Below, one piece after another: positions 58,466 through 64,000 of a DNA stretch of 64,000 nucleotides. Source of the stretch: Lepus europaeus. Taxonomy: Eukaryota; Chordata; Mammalia; Lagomorpha; Leporidae. Under the pieces are notes generated by a model. That model was not told the origin of the DNA. It saw only the letters and a program-made list of their open reading frames with translations, and made no database searches. The stretch covers positions 32,197,858 to 32,261,857 of the forward strand of contig NC_084835.1 of the NCBI RefSeq assembly GCF_033115175.1, read 5' to 3'. Both the position numbers and the translations under genes were made by a program. Within the stretch, counting starts at the first letter, position 1, and each line of letters opens with the position of its first letter.

Positions 58466-58847
58466 GTGGTAAATCTGGGTTCCAGGAGGGGCGGGGGCAA
58501 GCCGGCAGCTGCAGAGCCCAGTGAGAGGAAGGTTGTGGCGCAGGGCACTGTGCTTCTGTGGAACTGGCAGAAAGGACTAACTCGGGTGGCACCGACACGG
58601 AAGTCTAGGTAGGCCTGACTTACCAGAGCCGTGTCGTCTCTGCTTCTCATTTTCGCTCTGGAGTCTGGCCTGCGGAGAGTATTCTCTCTGCCAACAGAAA
58701 GAAAGCAGGTGGCGGTGAGGACTGAGGGCTGTGCTGGGGGGTTGGGCTGATAGAATAGTCAGAATACCCCTGAGCCCGTTGGCTGTGCAGGGGACTGGTG
58801 AGGGTCAAGTTCTCTCCAGGGAAACAAATCATCATATTCACTGGAGG

Positions 58848-58893
58848 AGGGGGAGGGGGAGCGAAGGAGGGAGGGAGGGAGGGAGAGAGAGAG
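58848..58893 (+). repeat. Purine-rich (GGGA)n/(GA)n tract
   Basis: GGAGGGGGAGGGGGAGCGAA then GGGAGGGAGG and GAGAGAGAGA. Confidence 0.75.
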
Positions 58894-58909
58894 AATGTGT
58901 GATATGAGA

Positions 58910-59175
58910 TCATATTCTTTTTAAAAATTTTTAGAACAGTTTTAGGTTTAGAGCACATTGAACTAGGTAGTAGGGGAGTTCCCTCATACTCCGCACCCTG
59001 TTTGCCATGGCTGTGTCTCACAGGTGGCAAGATGTACACCTATGCAGCGTGGCTTATTTGTTACAATCAGTGAACCAAGATTGATACATTTTTACTAACT
59101 GAAGGCTGTATTGTATTCAGGCTTCCTTCATTTTTTTGCCTAATGTCCCTTCTCTGTTCTTGGAATTCCAGAGTC
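58910..59175. mobile_element. Old L1M-type fragment
   Basis: The TTTTAGAACAGTTTTAGGTT and TTGTTACAATCAGTGAACCA blocks resemble an ancient L1 3' end. Orientation and family are not certain. Confidence 0.4.
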
Positions 59176-61051
59176 CTGCGTGATGCTGAGCTGTGCTGTC
59201 CCCTAAGGCCCTGCCCTCCCCCTGCCATTGGCTGTGTCAGTCACAGACTGCCTTTGTCTTAGATGACCCTCATCTAGGGGAGACCCGTGTTCTTTCACGC
59301 TGAGCTCAAGCTCATGCTTTGCCTTGGATGCCCACTGCCTTCCCATCTCGCTGGCAAACTGCTCATTCTTCAAGGGCCAGTGCTTGGTCTTCAGGGCTTG
59401 GTCCTTGGGGCCAGTTCTTGGACATTGTCTGTTCCCCTGGTACGCTCTGAGACCTTGGAAGCCAGCTCTAAGCCAGCGTCGCCAGTCCAGACTTTGCTTT
59501 TGAGAACTTTGACCTTGTCCAATCAAGCACAAGACACATCCACATGAAAATCTAGCAGGCACTTGAAGCACACCGTGGCCCAAACAGAAATCTTGTCCAC
59601 CCCAGGCTCCAGCCCATTCTTCTATGTCCCTCATCTGGGAGAGTGGCTCTTCTCTGAGCCCGGGAGCCTGCCTTGCCCTGTCTTCCCACAACCCCACAGT
59701 CCTGACACCACCAAGGCATGGTGAGCCGATTGCTTAGCCGGCTGCTTCTCCCCATGCCACCCGCCAAGGTGCCCCCACTAGGTCCCTGGATACCCACAGC
59801 AGCTACTTTCCTTCTAGCCATTCCCCACATAGACTCCCCACCAAGATTTAAAAATGTGGTTCTGACCCTAACTCTGCCTTACTCTCCACCCTCACACCTG
59901 CGGTCCATTCCACTTGGGCTCCCTGCAAACTGAGCTTTCTTCTGCACGGACTCTTTCCTTTGCCCCAGGACACCCCCTGGATTCCGCCTGGCTAACTCCT
60001 TCTCATCCTTGGGGTCTTGGCTGAAACCCCACCTCCTCAGGGAGGACCCCGTCATCCTGGGCTCCCACAGCACCACAGATTGTGTGTTACCACTCTCTGC
60101 GGATGGTGATTGTTTTAGCTCGTGTCCTCTACTATGTTGTCCTCACCCTCATGGGGGGCTGGGTCCCATTCACAGAGGTCTCCCCAGGGCCTTGTGCAGA
60201 GCAGGGCTTGGTGTGGATGCCCAGTAAGAGTTCACTGAAGGAATGAATGAATGGTGAATGAGTACATTCACACAAGCAGCTCTGGCTGCACAAGGAAAGT
60301 GGGTAATTGCAAAGAGTAGAGCCGGGGCCAGACTCAAGGGGAGCCCTGCCCGCTGCCTGCTCAGGGATTATCTGTGTGGACCAAGGGGCCTTGGGGGTCC
60401 TGATGTTTCCCTGGGGGCTCCCCTTTTGAGCTCTGCCAGTGAAGAGGGCCTGGAAGAGGGAGGACTTTTGGAGTTGAGCCAAGGCTCTTTGTGTTTTTTT
60501 AACAAAAGGATTAAAGGGACAAGTAACCTCATCTGCGGAAGAAAATTCTAGGACATAGAGAAAGGACCTACCCCTGGGGGCTTACAGGGCATCTGAGCTG
60601 CTTGTTTATCCTGGCAGGAACTGGGCAAGTAGGGCTGGCTCTTAGGGCACCATAAGCATTACAAAGCCAGAATGCGATCAGGAGTGGCTCCCAGACCTGG
60701 GGGTTCAAAGAATGTCCCCTGTGCATCTGCCAAGCCCCTTTGCATGAAAGAATTGTTGGAAAATCAGGCCACTGTGCGTCCAGTGACACCTCAGTGACCA
60801 AGACCGAGGCCTGTTCGCTTTCAGGGTCTGGGGTTTGGGGTGTGGAAAAAAATGCCACTTGGACACCACCACTGGTTTGCAAAGCCACCTGGATCTTCGC
60901 TGGTTATTCCAGGGAGCTGATGGTCTTTTCCAAGGACTGTGCTGATACTCAGAGCCAGCTCTTGCTCATTACACCAATTAGGGTTGGAAAACGCTGCCTT
61001 AGTTACAATCTTAGTCAAAGTTAGCAAATGTCTTAGCCAGAGGAAATACAA

Positions 61052-61180
61052 GGTTACTTCAAAAAGTTCGTGGAGAAATGGAATTAAAGTTTATTTTAGT
61101 GCAAAAAAAAAGTTGAAATCCATGCATAGTTTTTACGTAATTCACATTGTCATGAATGCTTTGAAGACCCCTTGTACTAT
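61052..61180 (+). mobile_element. Mariner-like MITE
   Basis: A compact 130-bp element starts GGTTACTTCAAAAAGTTCGT and ends CATGAATGCTTTGAAGACC, which are imperfect terminal inverted repeats. The interior matches the reversed copy near 6.1 kb. It has no coding capacity. Confidence 0.5.
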
Positions 61181-62069
61181 CGTATGTCGTACGATAGACT
61201 CCAGTACAGTGGCGGGAACTCAACCTTGACTGGACTCAGAGATGCTCACATTTCTCTTGGCCTTCCGCCACCCCCATCTGCTTCCTATTCCTGTCCTGAT
61301 TGTTGAGAAAAACCTCTTGGGATAAGTCACTGGCTGCTGATAGACCAGAAGTCTCGTCGTCCCTCGGGGCTGATGCCTCAGTCTGAAAGTGCCAGGGACA
61401 CCAGACCTGACGCATCCACCATCATCAGCCCCACACACCGCGTCATGCTCAGGGGACCTTGTTTTGCTTGTTTTTCAACATCTGTAAAGTTGAGATCTAT
61501 CCTCAGACACACCAGTCTCAAATGTGCAGTCCACTCTCCGTGGGTCCACTCTCCGTGAGAACAAGAAATAAGATACTCCCTGCTTCCCAGCCCTTTCCCT
61601 ACTTCTCCCAGGGCGAGCAGTAGTCCGGCTGCTGTCCCCACAGATCCGTGTCTCTGGTTCTGTAAGTTCACAGGAGTGGAATCCTGAAATTTGCTCCCTG
61701 GGGACTGGAATCCTTCACTTGGCGTGTTTCAGATCCATCAACATTACTACCCATAATCCACCCTTCTTTCTGCTGAGTGCTTGTCCCTGTTGTGGCTGTA
61801 TCACTCTATCACTCTTGCATTGTGGTCTCCACTGTGAGTGGACGTTCCGGTGGTTTCCAGTTTGAAGCTGTTACTACTAAGCTGCTGGGAATGTCCTGTG
61901 AATTTGGGGGTAAACACGAGTACTGGCTTTGGTGGGGCTGGTACCCGGTGGTGGGGCTGAGGTAGGTGAGTGTGTAGCTATAGTAGACACTGCCAACAGT
62001 GATTGTACTAATTTAGATGTGCTTTTGATGTTTTCACAACCAAGAGTGTTGTTTTTTGTTTGTTTGTTC

Positions 62070-62390
62070 GTTTTTTGTAAAGGTTTATTTCTTTGAAAGG
62101 CAAAGTTACAGAGAGGCACAGGCAGAGAGAGAGGTCTTCCATGTGCTGGTTCACTCCCCAGATGGCTACAACGGCCAGAACTGGGCTGATCCAAAGCCAG
62201 GAGCCAGGAGCTTCTTCTGGGTCTCCCACGCGGGTGCCAGGGCCCAAGGACTTGGGCCATCTTCTGCTTTCCCGGGGCCGTAGCAGAGAGCTGGATCAGA
62301 ACCGGAGCAGCCGAGACTTGAACTGGCTCCCATATGGATGTTGAAGTGCACGTGGTGGCTTATACCCAGTATGCTACGACACCGGCCCCT
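62070..62390 (-). mobile_element. C-repeat SINE
   Basis: GTAAAGGTTTATTTCTTTGA tail side; head ends TGCTACGACACCGGCCCC. Confidence 0.86.
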
Positions 62391-62447
62391 CAGAGTGTTT
62401 TTTGACAAGTTGAGGCACGATCCTTTAGATTGTAAAATTGCATCTTA

Positions 62448-62808
62448 TTTTTTTAATGTTTATTTTCTTCTACTTAAAAAGTAGAGTCACAACAAATACT
62501 CAGAGGGTAAGGGTGGGAGGTAGGGAGGGAACGAGAGAGGGGGAGAGAGATCGATCTTCGATCCACTGGTTCACTCCCCAAATGCTCATAGTAGCCAGGG
62601 CTGGATCAGGCCAAAAGCCAGGATCCAGGACCTCCATCTGGGTCTCCCATGTGGGTGGCAGTTGAGTCACCACCTACTGCCTTCCCAGTTACATTAGCAT
62701 GCAGCTGGATTAGAAATGGAGCAGCTGGGACTTAAACCAGCTACTGTGATATGAGATGTGGGTATCCCACATAGTGACTTCACTGCTGAACCATTCTCCT
62801 GCCCCGAA
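62448..62808 (-). mobile_element. C-repeat SINE (old)
   Basis: TTTAATGTTTATTTTCTTCT tail side with purine run GAGAGGGGGAGAGAGATCG; head ends AACCATTCTCCTGCCCC. Confidence 0.75.
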
Positions 62809-62829
62809 CTAATTCTTAGAGCTTGAATA

Positions 62830-63200
62830 GACATGTTTTCTATTTATCTGTTCTTTAACCAGAGAGTACATTATCTTGATTCTGGTAGTGTTTATAGAAA
62901 GTCTTCTGTTGTCCAATTTTATTTCCTTCAAGATGGTGTTTCTTTTGCCTCTCCACATAAACTTCAGAATCAGTTTGCCAATATCCACAGAAGAAGTTGA
63001 GTTTTGATTGGGATTGCATTGAGTCTATAGATCAAGTTGGGTTGAACTGACATCTTGACAGTACCAACTCAAGATCCATTTGTTTAGATCTTTGATTTCT
63101 TTTAACAGATTTTGTAGTTTACCTCACTGAGACCTTGTACTAACTCTTTTTTAAGTTTAGGAATGAAAAGTTTATTGTTTTGAAATTAAAAAATAAACAG
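62830..63200 (-). mobile_element. Old L1 ORF2 fragment
   Basis: The block around TTGGGATTGCATTGAGTCTA and the surrounding text is the reverse complement of a standard L1 ORF2 segment. It is decayed and without an open frame. Confidence 0.7.
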
Positions 63201-63236
63201 ACATATAAGAATCTTACATATTAATAAGGTACTACA

Positions 63237-63542
63237 TTTTTTTTTTAAGATTTATTTATTTGAAAGTCAGAATTAGAGAGAGAGAGAAAGGTCTTCCATC
63301 CGTTGGTTTACTCCCCAGATGGGCGCAACGGTCGGAGCTATGTCGATCCGGAGCCAGGAACTTCTTGCAGGTCTCCCACATGGGTTCAGGGGCCCAAGGA
63401 CTTGGGCCATGTTCTACTGCTTTCCCAGGCCATAGCAGAGAGCTGGATCGGAAATGGAGCAGCTGGGTCTCGAACCGGTGCCCATATGGGATGCCGGCGC
63501 TTCAGGCCAGGGCGTTAACTTGCTACGCCACAGCTCTGGCCC
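63237..63542 (-). mobile_element. C-repeat SINE
   Basis: TTTAAGATTTATTTATTTGA tail side; head ends CTACGCCACAGCTCTGGCCC; short ACTACAT/CCTACAT flanks. Confidence 0.88.
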
Positions 63543-64000
63543 CTACATGGTGTTTTGATGTGTACATACATTGCATAATGTTCCATTAGGGTAAACATAT
63601 CCATCTCCTTCAAGGTTTGGGAGTTCTTAGGGTGAATATTTTTAAGGCAGAACCCATTGTCCCTTCCCTTGAGCTCAGAGCCACTGGTTGTCACAATGGC
63701 CACCCTGAGCTTCTGCCTCAGAGTCTGACTCTGATGAAGCCACCTGTTGTGTGAGGTGACAGCTGCCACCTCTCCTCCCCAGGGATGGAGAGCATCCGAC
63801 CGGGAAATCCTTCCTTTAACGTGCTGGGATTTGTTCCTTTCTAGGGGCCCACTTACATCACTCTGGTGTTGAGTTCTCAGCCAAAGGGCTACCCACCAGG
63901 GTCTTCTCACCCCACCGTTCATTCAGCCCCTCAGGTCTCAGGCCCAGAAAGCTGCTTCCTAGAACCCAAGCTGAGGCCTTGGGTGAGAAACCCCTGCCCC

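Noticed and set aside
1..64000. CRISPR arrays, operons, prophage or plasmid features
   Set aside because: Split genes, SINEs, LINEs and CpG structure show mammalian nuclear DNA; no regularly spaced repeats of CRISPR type occur.
57000..64000. 3' end of FAM3D, the expected next gene
   Set aside because: No FAM3D-like exon or plausible minus-strand 3' UTR was recognised; it probably lies beyond the right edge.

Overview
The window is mammalian nuclear DNA, almost certainly from a lagomorph (rabbit or hare). The sign of this is about fifty copies of the tRNA-derived rabbit C-repeat (CSINE). They range from crisp young copies with long A-tails and visible target-site duplications to worn copies ending in AATAAATAAAT-type tails. 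L1 fragments with a lagomorph-type 3' UTR, MIR fragments and an MLT1-type LTR fit the same origin. There are no bacterial-type operons, CRISPR arrays or functional RNA genes.

Two protein-coding genes are supported, both on the minus strand and both split by introns. At the left edge is the 5' part of ACOX2, the peroxisomal branched-chain/bile-acid acyl-CoA oxidase. Eight coding exons between 7357 and 170 have splice phases that join exactly into codons 1-385 of about 680; the rest lies off the left end. From 41.0 kb down to 35.5 kb lies complete FAM107A (DRR1/TU3A): three coding exons encode 144 residues, followed by a 1.1-kb 3' UTR ending at an AATAAA. Two upstream sites look like alternative FAM107A first exons. 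One is a noncoding, TATA-like promoter/exon near 48.2 kb. The other is a CpG-rich coding first exon at 56.5 kb that would add 28 residues in frame. This order matches my recollection of human 3p14 (ACOX2-FAM107A-FAM3D).

Layout: 0.2-7.5 kb, ACOX2 exons with intronic C-repeats and a mariner-like MITE pair. 7.5-35.5 kb, intergenic and repeat-dominated. It includes a nested L1/C-repeat cluster at 14.2-21.3 kb, a retroposed segment at 21.3-22.3 kb next to a decayed RPL10A pseudogene at 22.3-22.9 kb, and an MLT1-type LTR at 29.8 kb. 35.5-56.6 kb, FAM107A with long introns, a possible antisense regulatory block at 53.0-53.3 kb and a GC-rich promoter-like block at 55.4-55.6 kb. 57-64 kb, upstream flank with MIR, C-repeats, another MITE and old L1. 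Introns and spacers not listed separately hold nothing I could identify.

No new biological system was found. The most useful observations are the in-frame alternative FAM107A N-terminus, a GC-AG intron and a duplicated splice donor in ACOX2, possible antisense promoters inside the FAM107A locus, and several informative nested-repeat structures. All family names rest on remembered sequences; no database search was run.
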